Shown one piece after another: positions 33,883 to 43,253 of a stretch of 59,934 nt of DNA (position 1 is its first letter; every line of letters starts with the position of its first letter). The position numbers were made by a program, and so were the translations under genes. The notes below the pieces were generated by a model, which saw only the letters and a program-made list of their open reading frames with translations, was not told the DNA's origin and searched no databases. Origin of the DNA: an uncultured Prevotella sp. (GTDB taxonomy: Bacteria; Bacteroidota; Bacteroidia; Bacteroidales; Bacteroidaceae); NCBI GenBank assembly GCA_905198745.1, contig CAJKDU010000011.1, forward strand, positions 1 through 59,934. Direction: 5' to 3'.

Positions 33883-35253
33883 ATGAATAACAACTCATCA
33901 GTTACACGGAAGGCTGCTGAACAACAGTATATAGACATCTATAACGAAACACGTGAGGCGATATGCCAACACAGTGCCGAGCCGATGAATGTCTTGCGTG
34001 ATGGTGCCTTTGATGATTTCAAACGGTTAGGGTTCCCGACACGCAAGGTGGAACGCTATAAGTATACCGACGTGGCGCAGTATTTTGAGCCTAATTATGG
34101 TCTTAATCTATCCCGTCTGGAGATACCTGTTGATCCTTATAAAGCCTTTCGGTGTGATGTACCAAATCTGAGCACGTCGCTTTATTTTCTGGTTAACGAT
34201 GCTTTCTTTGACAAAGCCCTCCCTAAGGTTCAACTTCCTGAGGGAGTGACCATTGATTCTTTGTCTAAGGTAGCTAAGGAAAATCCCGGTTTCATCGAGA
34301 ATTTTTATGGTAAAATTGCCAATACCGGTGAAGATGCCATCACGGCACTCAACACTATGCTTGCGCAAGATGGCTTGTTGATCCACGTCAAAAAGAATGT
34401 GGTGGTAGACCGCACAGTTCAGGTTATCAACATCCTGCGTTCAGATGTAGACATGATGGTCAATCGTCGTGTGCTCATTGTTATGGAGGAAGGGGCTGAA
34501 GCCAAATTCCTTTTCTGCGACCATGCAGCTGACGACCGTCATTTCCTCACTACACAGGTGATTGAAGCTTTTGTGGCCGACAATGCTTCTTTGGATCTTT
34601 ATTGTTTGGAGGAAACCCATGCCAAGAACGTTCGTTTTAGTAATTTGTACATTGATCAGCAGGCCAATAGCCGTGTGAATCATAACATCATTACTTTGCA
34701 CAATGGTGTTACACGAAACCGCACAGATTTGGTCTTCAATGGTGAGGGCGCAAAATGTAGCCTGTGTGGATGTGTGATTGCCGACAAGGAACAACATGTG
34801 GACAACAACACGCTCATCGACCACAAGGTGGGACATTGTACAAGTCATGAACTTTATAAGTATGTTCTCGATGATAAGGCTACCGGTGCTTTTGCCGGTA
34901 GAGTGCTTGTGCGTCATGGCGCACAGAAGACAACGTCGGACGAGGTTAACCAGAATCTATGTGGCACCAAGACTGCTCGCATGTACACGCAACCCATGTT
35001 GGAAATCTATGCTGACGACGTGAAATGCTCGCATGGTTCCACCGTGGGGCAACTCAATGATCAAGCCTTGTTCTATATGGAGCAGCGTGGCATAAGCAGG
35101 AAGGAAGCTAAACTGTTGCTTGAATTCGCCTTTATCAACGAAGTCATCGATAAAATGCAAATGGAACCGCTCCGCGATCGTCTCCATCACTTGGTGGAGA
35201 AAAGATTCCGTGGAGAATTGAGTAAGTGTGAAGGATGTAAACTCTGCAAATAA
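33883..35253 (+). CDS. sufD: Fe-S cluster assembly protein SufD
   Basis: A 456-residue relative of SufB that completes the SufBC2D complex. The N-terminal helical part includes RLGFPTRKVERYKYTDV. The beta-helix core ends with KCSHGSTVGQLNDQALFYME and RGISRKEAKLLLEFAF, the region that holds the conserved His of SufD. The C-terminus has an added cysteine cluster, KCEGCKLC, seen in several Bacteroidetes homologues. It lies between sufC and sufS in the operon. Confidence 0.95.
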   Translation: MNNNSSVTRKAAEQQYIDIYNETREAICQHSAEPMNVLRDGAFDDFKRLGFPTRKVERYKYTDVAQYFEPNYGLNLSRLEIPVDPYKAFRCDVPNLSTSLYFLVNDAFFDKALPKVQLPEGVTIDSLSKVAKENPGFIENFYGKIANTGEDAITALNTMLAQDGLLIHVKKNVVVDRTVQVINILRSDVDMMVNRRVLIVMEEGAEAKFLFCDHAADDRHFLTTQVIEAFVADNASLDLYCLEETHAKNVRFSNLYIDQQANSRVNHNIITLHNGVTRNRTDLVFNGEGAKCSLCGCVIADKEQHVDNNTLIDHKVGHCTSHELYKYVLDDKATGAFAGRVLVRHGAQKTTSDEVNQNLCGTKTARMYTQPMLEIYADDVKCSHGSTVGQLNDQALFYMEQRGISRKEAKLLLEFAFINEVIDKMQMEPLRDRLHHLVEKRFRGELSKCEGCKLCK

Positions 35254-35274
35254 TTTAAGGGAGGCACTATAACT

Positions 35275-36489
35275 ATGTACGATATCCAGAAAGTTCGTCA
35301 GGATTTCCCCATTTTATCGAGAGAAGTCTATGGTCATCCGCTCGTCTATCTTGACAATGCGGCTACCACTCAGAAACCTCTTTGCGTGCTTGATGCTATG
35401 CGTCGTGAATATCTTAATGTCAATGCCAACGTGCATCGTGGTGTTCACTATCTGTCGCAACAGGCCACCGATTTGCATGAGGCTGCCCGTGAAACAGTGC
35501 GAAAGTTCATCAACGCGCGCTCCACTAACGAAATCGTGTTCACCCGCGGCACAACAGAGGGACTCAATCTCATCGCTTCTTCTTTCAGTGATGAATTCCT
35601 TGGAGAAGGCGACGAAGTGATCGTGTCCACCATGGAGCACCACTCCAACATTGTGCCCTGGCAATTGCAGGCTGCCAAGAAAGGTATAGCTCTCAAGGTG
35701 ATTCCTATGACAGATTTGGGAGAGCTTGACCTTGAACAATTCGCCCAAATGTTCACGGAGAAGACGAAACTTCTGAGCGTTACACAGGTTAGCAATGTTC
35801 TGGGCACAGTCAACCCTGTTAAGGATATGATACGTGTTGCTCACGACCATGGTGTCCCCGTTATGGTGGATGGTGCCCAGAGTACTCCACATTTTAAGGT
35901 AGATGTTCAAGATTTGGACTGTGAGTTTTTTGTGTTCAGCGGACATAAGATTTATGGTCCTACGGGCATTGGTGTCCTTTATGGAAAGGAGGATTGGCTC
36001 GACCGCTTACCTCCATACCAAGGGGGAGGCGAAATGATAGAGAGTGTGAGTTTTGAGAAAACAGTCTTTGAGAAACTCCCTTTCAAGTTTGAGGCAGGTA
36101 CCCCCGACTATGTGGCAACTCATGGACTTGCCACAGCTCTTGACTACGTATCGAATCTTGGCATGGACAATATCCAAAAACATGAGCGTGAACTGACAGA
36201 TTATTGCATGAATCAGATGCGCATCATCGATGGAATCAGGCTTTTTGGAGAATCTGCCGGCAAGGATGCCGTAGTGAGTTTCCTCGTTCGCGACATTCAT
36301 CACCTTGACATGGGGACATTGCTCGATCGGTTAGGCATTGCCGTACGCACCGGTCATCATTGTGCTCAGCCGTTGATGATACGATTTGGTATCCAAGGAA
36401 CAGTGAGAGCATCGTTTGCATTGTATAATACGAAAGAAGAAATAGATGCCCTTGTGGCAGGAATCAAGCGTGTCGCCCAAATGTTTTAG
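35275..36489 (+). CDS. sufS: cysteine desulfurase SufS
   Basis: A 404-residue class V aminotransferase-fold enzyme that supplies sulfur for Fe-S clusters from cysteine. The PLP lysine lies in FVFSGHKIYGPTGIG, with substrate-binding DNAATTQKPL at the N-terminus and HHSNIVPWQL in the core. The catalytic cysteine is in RTGHHCAQPLM, the SufS form rather than the longer IscS loop. No SufE or SufU gene, which normally stimulates SufS, is present next to it; the next gene is rnhB. Confidence 0.96.
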   Translation: MYDIQKVRQDFPILSREVYGHPLVYLDNAATTQKPLCVLDAMRREYLNVNANVHRGVHYLSQQATDLHEAARETVRKFINARSTNEIVFTRGTTEGLNLIASSFSDEFLGEGDEVIVSTMEHHSNIVPWQLQAAKKGIALKVIPMTDLGELDLEQFAQMFTEKTKLLSVTQVSNVLGTVNPVKDMIRVAHDHGVPVMVDGAQSTPHFKVDVQDLDCEFFVFSGHKIYGPTGIGVLYGKEDWLDRLPPYQGGGEMIESVSFEKTVFEKLPFKFEAGTPDYVATHGLATALDYVSNLGMDNIQKHERELTDYCMNQMRIIDGIRLFGESAGKDAVVSFLVRDIHHLDMGTLLDRLGIAVRTGHHCAQPLMIRFGIQGTVRASFALYNTKEEIDALVAGIKRVAQMF

Positions 36490-36521
36490 GGCGACCGCTT
36501 TGTTTTTAAATTAATACTCTT

Positions 36522-37124
36522 ATGCTTGAACCCCACTTTTATACCGATTTGATCGAAGCTGGCTGCGATGAGGCAGGACGTGGATGTTTGGCTGGCAGTG
36601 TCTATGCAGCAGCAGTAATATTACCTTCAGATTACGACAATCCTGAGTTTAACGACTCAAAAAAGTTGACGGAAAAGAAACGTTATCTGTTGAGAGAGCA
36701 AGTGCAACGCGATGCTGTGGCATGGGCTATAGGTGTTGTCACTCCCGATGAAATCGATAAAATCAACATCCTCAATGCCAGTTTCCTCGCCATGCACAGG
36801 GCTTTAGATCAATTGAAAGTTCGGCCCGAAGCTGTCATAGTTGATGGAAACAGATTCAAGCCCTATCATGATCTACCTTATACAACCATTATCAAAGGTG
36901 ACGGCAGATACCAGGCCATTGCAGCTGCAAGCATATTGGCAAAGACTTACCGTGATGATTACATGGCTGAATTGGCTATCCAATATCCACAATATGATTG
37001 GCAAAGTAATAAGGGCTATCCTACCAAAAAACACCGTGAAGCCATAAAGAACTACGGAATTACCCCTTTTCATCGGCGTTCTTATAATTTGTTGGGAAGT
37101 GAATTGAAACTTGATTTCAAGTAG
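36522..37124 (+). CDS. rnhB: ribonuclease HII
   Basis: A 200-residue endonuclease that removes ribonucleotides from RNA-DNA hybrids. The signature GCDEAGRGCLAGSVYAAAV holds the first catalytic acids. Further conserved segments are DSKKLTEKKR, VDGNRF and the basic GDGRYQAIAAASILAKTYRD. It starts 32 bases after sufS and may share its transcript. The gene ends five bases before the convergent regulator gene, with no terminator between. Confidence 0.95.
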   Translation: MLEPHFYTDLIEAGCDEAGRGCLAGSVYAAAVILPSDYDNPEFNDSKKLTEKKRYLLREQVQRDAVAWAIGVVTPDEIDKINILNASFLAMHRALDQLKVRPEAVIVDGNRFKPYHDLPYTTIIKGDGRYQAIAAASILAKTYRDDYMAELAIQYPQYDWQSNKGYPTKKHREAIKNYGITPFHRRSYNLLGSELKLDFK

Positions 37125-37129
37125 TTTAA

Positions 37130-38484
37130 CTATTCAACACCCTTTTCCCGTTCTTTTGCCCCCTGACGGGAGCGTAACGAACGGAGACTGGAAGGCGTGA
37201 TACTGAGTGTTTCCTCGATTTCATCGTTTGTTTTACCCATTTCTTGCAACAAGAGATAAGTGTACATGTGTGGCGTGATTCTTGAATATTTCTCTTTCCA
37301 TCGGGCGTAAAGTTCCGGCTGTTTAATCATCACGTAGTCCAATAAATATGTCTCTGCGCATTTAATATCAGCAGGTATGTGTTCGCCCTGTGCTAATGCT
37401 TCATAGACAATTCTCCCTAAACGCAATCGTTCCCTGATGTTCTGCTGTAATAATTCAATTCTCCGTTCCAACGCAAGTATCTTGTCGTTATTGTTCGCTT
37501 CAGACATCTTGGTTTCCTCCAGTTCTATTTTTAGAGAGTCAACGTCAGTTTTCATCCTTTCTATTTCCGAAGTGTGAATGTCTATGCTTGTTTTCCATTT
37601 GCTGTAAAAGTGGAATCCGAAACCAATACCTATGAGAAAGAGGACGACAAGAATGCAAATTAGAATAACATTGTGGAATTGTGCTGCAGCACTTTCCTCC
37701 TTGCTTTCGTGCATTAAGTTTTCTTTCTCGTTCACCACCTCGTCAGCTTCAAGTAATGACAAATATGCGTTTGCAGCTTCTTTGTAAGAATGTTTGTTCC
37801 ACAGCGTATAGACTATGCGGAGTTCTATAGCTTCGTTGGTATTGGTCGATAGTTTTTGTCCCATGGCTTCTCTCAGCATCTTTTTAGCATTGGCTGTGTC
37901 ATTATAGTATGCCAATTGTCTGGCCGTAAAGCACAAAACCTTCTTGTAGGAGCGTTCTTCAAGTTTCCTTTTGAAAAGGGGAGCCTGTTTGTAGATGAAT
38001 TGTGCAGCTGTGTCGCTTTTTGCCATTCTCATGGTTACATACAGATAATGGCTGATGGCTGTTAGGAGCGAATCTGTGTTATGTAAATCCGTTATGGCTA
38101 CAATTAGTTGGCGCGCATATTTTTCAGATTGGCTATTCCTGAATTTGGCATCGTAACTCCACGCATTGCAGATATAGTAGTCATAGAGTTGTTCCAAGAA
38201 AATACATTTCCAATAGTTGCTGTTTCTCTTTCTTGCCAAGTTTATACCCTCTATGGCATAGTTTTTCCATTGTTCTTTTGCATTCACACGAAAGTCAAAG
38301 TCATCCGCTCCTTTGTCTTTGGAAATCTGATTCGCATTTTTTATTTGTCGTTGATATTTTTTGCATGAGTCAAGGCATAACGTGTATTCCTGCTGCCAAG
38401 CATCTTCTACTTCGTTTCGGTTGTCACATCCCGTTACCGATAGAGCGGAAAGAACGAAACTTATGATATAAATGATTTTTTCAT
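37130..38484 (-). CDS. membrane-spanning TPR/helix-turn-helix regulator (start frameshifted at A6)
   Basis: The protein has TPR-like helical repeats (about residues 40-270), one transmembrane helix (about 285-308, ILICILVVLFLIGIGFGF), a coiled coil (about 315-370) and a C-terminal HTH (EMGKTNDEIEETLSITPSSL). The predicted topology is TPR domain outside and HTH inside: a one-component regulator crossing the inner membrane. The in-frame ATG lies at 38537-38539 inside the upstream gene. A better start, ATG at 38482-38484, is two bases after that gene's TAG but is followed by six A and then runs to a stop. With one more A it would read MKKIIYIISFVLSALSVTGC, a clean lipoprotein signal. The frame break is therefore real, an expression switch or a sequence error. 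Confidence 0.75.
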
Positions 38485-38486
38485 GT

Positions 38487-39038
38487 CTACTGTTGTTTTG
38501 TGATAGATAATGGTTTGCCGTGAGCCTGTGCCTGATCATAAATAGGACGGATAGAGTCCATGTATATTTTGTTGGATTTCATAAAGGCTTTAATTTCGTT
38601 TATGGCATGGTTGCCCATGTCGTAAAACTCATAGCGATACCAGTGTTTTCCCATAGGTTTTACGTCAATAATGTGTGAATAACCCTTGCCGTCTTGTACG
38701 GATGAACGGAATACCCATCCAGCTAATGCCCGCTCGTTACCACTATATTCTTCTGCGTAAATATGGTGCAACTCGATGATGAGTCTTTCCGTGCAGTGAT
38801 CGTAAAGAAACTTGTCGTCGTTGTAACGCTTTAGGTTATACATCTGTTGGATGAATGTACAGATGGTTTGTTCCTTGTCTATGCTGTCTTCTTTCATCAT
38901 GGCGATGGAATCTTGACGCAATACAGTTTGCAGGGAATCTTTTGTTTTTACGTCCCTACTTGTTGCCTTCTCCTGTCTGCAAGCCGTCATCAAGATAGCC
39001 GCCAACAGGAATCCTAATAATATAATTGTATTCTTCAT
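38487..39038 (-). CDS. lipoprotein of unknown function
   Basis: A 183-residue lipoprotein. The signal ends in a lipobox (AAILMTAC). The mature part is charged, with helices around EQTICTFIQQMYNLKRYNDD, an aromatic middle (GKHWYRYEFYDMGN) and a basic end. The IQQMYNxxxYxDxxFLxxHCT segment resembles the SnoaL/NTF2-like fold of other Bacteroidetes lipoproteins, but this is only an impression. The ATG at 39036-39038 is chosen because it begins the signal peptide. It sits two bases before the better start of the membrane regulator, so the two are probably functionally linked. Confidence 0.7.
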   Translation of the reverse strand: MKNTIILLGFLLAAILMTACRQEKATSRDVKTKDSLQTVLRQDSIAMMKEDSIDKEQTICTFIQQMYNLKRYNDDKFLYDHCTERLIIELHHIYAEEYSGNERALAGWVFRSSVQDGKGYSHIIDVKPMGKHWYRYEFYDMGNHAINEIKAFMKSNKIYMDSIRPIYDQAQAHGKPLSITKQQ

Positions 39039-39080
39039 TTTTCCTTTTTTTGTTTTTAGGTAATTCCGTATAGTCAATGC

Positions 39081-39662
39081 TCATAGTATATTTCCGTTAT
39101 TAATGGTAAATGGACGTTCTTCCTTCCCGTTGGTCTGGTCGTGAAGTATAAATAGGGCGTTGTTCGGTAAATCATTGAAATGCAGAGTCTCATTTTCGGC
39201 TGTTTGTATACGGTGGACAACCTCTCCATTCTCTCCATAATAGCAGAGTGCATATTGGTGCCCTTTTGTAATGAAGTTGTCATCGTTGCGCGGCATATAT
39301 TTTATCTTGTCAATTCTGACGGGTTTACCAAAATCTACAGCCAACATGGCATTGTCTGCATCTTGCGTTTGGTAGAATGAAAGAACTAAAGTTTCCTTAC
39401 CTTCAGACTCGTCCGGCGTATAGCAATTGTGCTTCCACTCGTCTTCGCAATTCATGAAATCTCCGCAAAGCAGGCATTGGGTCCTGCAAATTTCCACAGC
39501 TTCACAAGGTATGGGGGATATGTAGGTGAATCCGTTTTCTTCCTCACACTCATATCCATACTCGTTGTCAAGAGTCTGTGCCTTGATTGTCCCCTCGTTG
39601 TAGCCTGTGATCATGGGCAACAAATTTAGGACAAAGGCGAAAAATATCAAAATTCTTTTCAT
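39081..39662 (-). CDS. secreted protein with a discoidin-like C-terminal half
   Basis: A 193-residue exported protein. A signal peptide covers about residues 1-20. A cysteine-rich middle (CEAVEICRTQCLLCGDFMNC) could form disulfides. The C-terminal half (AVDFGKPVRIDKIKYMPRND, YALCYYGENGEVV, LPNNALFILHDQTNGKEERPF) resembles the end of carbohydrate-binding F5/8-type or transglutaminase-associated domains in Bacteroidetes surface proteins. Function is unknown. It is the second gene of the operon under the promoter at 40344-40375 and stands between the type IX-tailed remnant and the lipoprotein. Confidence 0.7.
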   Translation of the reverse strand: MKRILIFFAFVLNLLPMITGYNEGTIKAQTLDNEYGYECEEENGFTYISPIPCEAVEICRTQCLLCGDFMNCEDEWKHNCYTPDESEGKETLVLSFYQTQDADNAMLAVDFGKPVRIDKIKYMPRNDDNFITKGHQYALCYYGENGEVVHRIQTAENETLHFNDLPNNALFILHDQTNGKEERPFTINNGNIL

Positions 39663-39676
39663 GGGTTAGTTCTCTT

Positions 39677-40301
39677 TTAAACAATTATTGCACGTAGAGT
39701 CTGTTGTCCTGCAATGATGCTGAGAATGTAGTGCCCTTGTCTTAGATTGGTGTAAAGTGTAGTGGTATGTTCCCCAGCATCCATCATGCCGAGACCGTTA
39801 GAGTAAACACAGACGCCGCTTTGGTCGTAAATCCGTGCTGTGACGGCTCCTTTTTCTGCCAAAGAGTAAGTTGCGTTCAGTTCTTCCCCGAAAGGATTGG
39901 GAGATACTTTGATGTTGCCGGATGGTATGCGATGCCGAGTGCGTTCATGGCGTATGCGTTGCTGTCGTTGACGGCATGTCTTCTCATCACGTCCAGGGCT
40001 TGTTGTGTGCTCATGGTCTTGTCTATGCCTTTAAGCGTTTCCATGTCCGGGGTGAAACTTTCCGTTGTTCCCTTTCTCCAATAATTTGCTTGATTTGTGG
40101 AGAGAACCTTTTCATTACCCTGTAGTTGATGCCTAGGTTGGCAAAGGCTTCGGAACTTGCAAGTGAGGCTTGTTCTCTGACGGTTTCCGCTCTCTCTTTC
40201 ATCACGTTTTCCTCCCAGTCGGTGGACAGGATAGATTGTGCCTTGGCATGGGCCGTCGTGAGAAGTGTTGCGCATAGGCAAAAGACAGTTTTCAGTTTCA
40301 T
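39677..40301 (-). pseudogene. broken secreted protein gene with a type IX secretion C-terminal domain
   Basis: Three frames join to one gene. Frame one (from 40301) has a signal peptide MKLKTVFCLCATLLTTAHAK followed by ILSTDWEENVMKE and EAFANLGINY. Frame two carries NYWRKGTTESFTPDMETLKG and ALDVMRRHAVNDSNAYAMNA. Frame three reads IKVSPNPFGEELNATYSL, then VTARIYDQSGVCVYS and GHYILSIIAGQQ, a clear type IX (Por) sorting domain. At least two shifts are needed, near 40115 and near 39925. The gene heads the operon that leads to the TPR/HTH regulator and is probably dead. Confidence 0.7.
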
Positions 40302-40343
40302 TGTTTTGCTTTTTTATTGGTTAAAGTATAGTTTCGTCATAGG

Positions 40344-40375
40344 CAAAGTTATATGCTTTTACTAATTCCAGCAAA
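40344..40375 (-). promoter_or_regulatory. promoter of the 37130-40301 operon
   Basis: The minus strand reads TTTG (40372-40375), 20 bases, TAACTTTG (40344-40351), a strong Bacteroidetes promoter. The leader is about 35 bases. Between here and the terminator at 40612 no gene or repeat was found. Confidence 0.65.
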
Positions 40376-40611
40376 CAGATACGACAGGAGCGTTGCAATG
40401 TGGTATTTCTTGTAAGTGCTTGTTGTGTAGTTGTTTAATGGATAAACGAACAGAAAGCCAGGCTTAAATTGCAACAAGAAATGTCATGCTTTGTACGATA
40501 TTATATCCGTATCTGTACCAAAGGTTTCTGCTATGACTATTGAGAGGTTCTTATTGAGCCGATGAAGAAGGACTGTCTTGGCTACTTGTCGTGTCGATGG
40601 CATAATAAAGA

Positions 40612-40652
40612 AAGAAGCCTCCTATTCAGCAAGGGTGAATAGGAGGCTTCTT
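40612..40652 (-). terminator. terminator of the lactaldehyde-reductase-like gene
   Basis: The 17-base arms 40612-40628 and 40636-40652 are perfect complements around a 7-base loop. On the minus strand ttctttattatg follows. It lies 18 bases past the stop. Confidence 0.85.
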
Positions 40653-40670
40653 GAAATGTATTGTCTGTAA

Positions 40671-41825
40671 TTACAGAATCTTGTGATAGAGGGCTATGAT
40701 GTCTTCCTTGGTTACTTCACGTGGGTTGCCAGGAGTGCAGACATCGGTGATAGCTTGTTCGGCAAGGGCAGGGATGTCGGCCTCTGTGATGCCCAGTTCG
40801 CTCAGGTGCTGAGGAATGCCCACGAGCTTTGACAGGTCTTCGATGGCGGTGCAGGCAGCTTCGGCAGCCTCCTGGTTGGTCATTTCTGGCTTGTATACAC
40901 CACATGCCTTAGCTATTTCCACGTATTTGTCAACACAAGCAGGCATGTTGTAGCGCATCACGGTAGGCAGAAGGATTGCGCAAGCCACACCGTGTGGTAC
41001 ATCGTGCAGGGCACTCATCGGGTGAGCCATGCCGTGGTCTACACCAAGACCTACGTTGGAGAATGCCATACCGGCGATATATTGTGCCACGGCCATGCCG
41101 TTGCGTCCCTCGGGATTCTTGGGGTCGTTGACTGCCATTGGCAGGTATTTGTGGATCATCTCGATAGCCTTGATTTCGAACATGTCGCTCATTTCCCAGG
41201 CTGCCTTGGTGATGAGGCCCTCGATGGCGTGTGTCATGGCATCCATGCCGGTGGCAGCTGTGAGGCCCTTGGGGAGTGAGTACATCAGTTCGGCGTCGAT
41301 GATAGCAACGGCAGGAATGTCGTTGGGGTCAACGCACACCATCTTCTGCTGGCGCTTCTCGTCGATGATAACATAGTTGATGGTGGTTTCAGCAGCTGTG
41401 CCGGCTGTGGTTGGCAGAGCAACGATAGGCAGACACTTGTTCTTGGTGTCGGCTACGCCTTCGAGTGAAATCACGTCGGAGAACTCGGGGTTTGTGCAGA
41501 CGATGCCGATGCCCTTGGCTGTATCCATGGACGAACCGCCACCGATGGCCACGATAAAGTCGGCACCGGCTTTCTTGCAGGCTGCTACGCCATTGGTCAC
41601 ATTGGTCACTGTCGGGTTGGGCTTCACCTCGTCATATATTTCGTAGGGGATGCCGGCTGCATCCATCACGTCGAGTACCATTTTGGCTACGCCAAACTGC
41701 ATCAGGCCTTTGTCGGTCACCACGAGGGCTTTCTTCCATCCGCGGTTGGCTACTACTGTGGCGAGCTCCTTGCGAGCACCAGGTCCGAAGTATGACACTT
41801 CGTTGAGAATAAATCTGTTTACCAT
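40671..41825 (-). CDS. fucO: iron-dependent alcohol dehydrogenase, probable lactaldehyde reductase
   Basis: A 384-residue group III alcohol dehydrogenase. In fucose and rhamnose breakdown, FucO reduces L-lactaldehyde to 1,2-propanediol with NADH. The cofactor loop is VAIGGGSSMDTAKGIG. Metal ligands lie in GMDAMTHAIEG and in GVDHGMAHPMSALHDVPHG. Length and the start MVNRFILNE match FucO closely, but other alcohol substrates are possible and no other fuc or rha genes are adjacent. A minus-strand TAAGTTTG at 41886-41893 may be its -7 box, though no well-spaced -33 box was found. Confidence 0.85.
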   Translation of the reverse strand: MVNRFILNEVSYFGPGARKELATVVANRGWKKALVVTDKGLMQFGVAKMVLDVMDAAGIPYEIYDEVKPNPTVTNVTNGVAACKKAGADFIVAIGGGSSMDTAKGIGIVCTNPEFSDVISLEGVADTKNKCLPIVALPTTAGTAAETTINYVIIDEKRQQKMVCVDPNDIPAVAIIDAELMYSLPKGLTAATGMDAMTHAIEGLITKAAWEMSDMFEIKAIEMIHKYLPMAVNDPKNPEGRNGMAVAQYIAGMAFSNVGLGVDHGMAHPMSALHDVPHGVACAILLPTVMRYNMPACVDKYVEIAKACGVYKPEMTNQEAAEAACTAIEDLSKLVGIPQHLSELGITEADIPALAEQAITDVCTPGNPREVTKEDIIALYHKIL

Positions 41826-42057
41826 AATGTTTTAGATTTTATTGGTGATTATTTGTTGATAATGAGTGTCTGTTTTTCAGTGTTGCAAACTTACAAAATA
41901 TTCTGCAAAACTGCGCTCCGTTAATCATTTTTTAAGGGTTGTTTTATCAAAATATAAGGTTGTGGTCTTTGGCGTAACGTTATTTAGCTTTTCGTGTTAC
42001 GCTGTTTGGCTGGGAGTTAGTAATTTTGCACTCTGTTTTTAAGGAAGGTTTACAGTC

Positions 42058-43248
42058 GTGATGAAAAAACTTTTGACTTTATTGTTCCTTTGTGTCTGCA
42101 CATCAATATGGTCGCAGTCCAACGAGTCGGCCCGTCATTCCATTTGGGTCGGTACTTGGGCATCTGCACCGCAAGAGGTGGTGAGAAGTTTCATGCCCTT
42201 CAATAATGACATGACAGAGCGTTCTGTCAGGCAGAACGTGAGAGTGTCTGTGGGAGGTGAGGTGATGCGTCTTGAATTGTCAAATGTGTTTGGGTCTGGA
42301 GAAGTGAAAATTGCCTCTGTCTATGTGGCCCCTGCTCTTGATAGCTACAAGATTGACGCCAAGCGTGCTGTCTGGCTCAAGTTTCGCGGCAAGGACAGTG
42401 TGACCATCGTGCCGGGCAGGTCGGTTTTTTCCGATGCTGTGCGCTTTAAGTTTGCCGCCAGGCAACGGCTGTCTATCACTATCAACTATTTAAAAGCTCC
42501 CAACGAGCCGACTGTGCACATGGGATCGCGTACCACATCGTTCATTCTTCATGGCGCGACCACACCGCAGACAGATTTCCGCGAATCGTTTCGGGAGGAC
42601 CATTGGTTTAATATCGCAGCTGTTGACGTGATGTCGGCAAAGGCGAGGGCTGTAGCAATCCTTGGCAACAGCATTACCGACGGCAAGTGTTCCACGACAA
42701 ATGGTGACGACCGTTGGCCCGACTTCCTGTCGGAAGTCTTGCCGGAAACAGCTGTGCTTAATCTGGGAATAGGGGCTAACTGTGTGCTTTCCAAGTTTAT
42801 TGGTCAGCCTGGAGAGAAGCGCTTTGACCGTGACATATTAGAGCAGCGTGGTCTGAAGGCCATCCTCGTGTTTGAAGGAACAAACGATCTCGGGCGAAGC
42901 CGCGACGGCATGGTGTGTGCCAAGGAACTGATAGCAGCTTATCGGGGGTTCATTCGCAAAGCCCATCAACGTCACATCCGCATTTACGGTTGCACCATTC
43001 TTCCCTTCAAGCGCAGTCCTTATTACAGTTATAACCACGAGCGTGGTCGCAACACCGTGAACGACTGGATACGTCATAGCGGAGAGTTTGACGGCGTAAT
43101 AGACTTCGATAAACTCATGTGCAATCCCTTTGACCGTGCAGAGTTGCGCCCTGCTTGGCAAGCCGATTGGCTCCATCCCAATCCTGCCGGCTACCGTGAA
43201 ATGGGGAAGTATGCAGCAGAAAGGTTGAACATATTGCTTAAACGATAA
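42058..43248 (+). CDS. secreted SGNH/GDSL-family esterase
   Basis: A 396-residue exported hydrolase. A signal peptide covers about residues 1-19 (CTSIWSQS). An N-terminal beta-sandwich (about 25-190) precedes the SGNH domain. Block I is AVAILGNSITDG with the catalytic serine, block II is LNLGIGANCVL, block III is FEGTNDLG, and block V is WLHPNPAGYREMG with Asp-His just before and within. Members deacetylate or de-esterify plant or host glycans. It could be translated from either of two successive ATG codons. A TAATTTTG at 42021-42028 may be the -7 box. Confidence 0.87.
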   Translation: MMKKLLTLLFLCVCTSIWSQSNESARHSIWVGTWASAPQEVVRSFMPFNNDMTERSVRQNVRVSVGGEVMRLELSNVFGSGEVKIASVYVAPALDSYKIDAKRAVWLKFRGKDSVTIVPGRSVFSDAVRFKFAARQRLSITINYLKAPNEPTVHMGSRTTSFILHGATTPQTDFRESFREDHWFNIAAVDVMSAKARAVAILGNSITDGKCSTTNGDDRWPDFLSEVLPETAVLNLGIGANCVLSKFIGQPGEKRFDRDILEQRGLKAILVFEGTNDLGRSRDGMVCAKELIAAYRGFIRKAHQRHIRIYGCTILPFKRSPYYSYNHERGRNTVNDWIRHSGEFDGVIDFDKLMCNPFDRAELRPAWQADWLHPNPAGYREMGKYAAERLNILLKR

Positions 43249-43253
43249 TTTTT

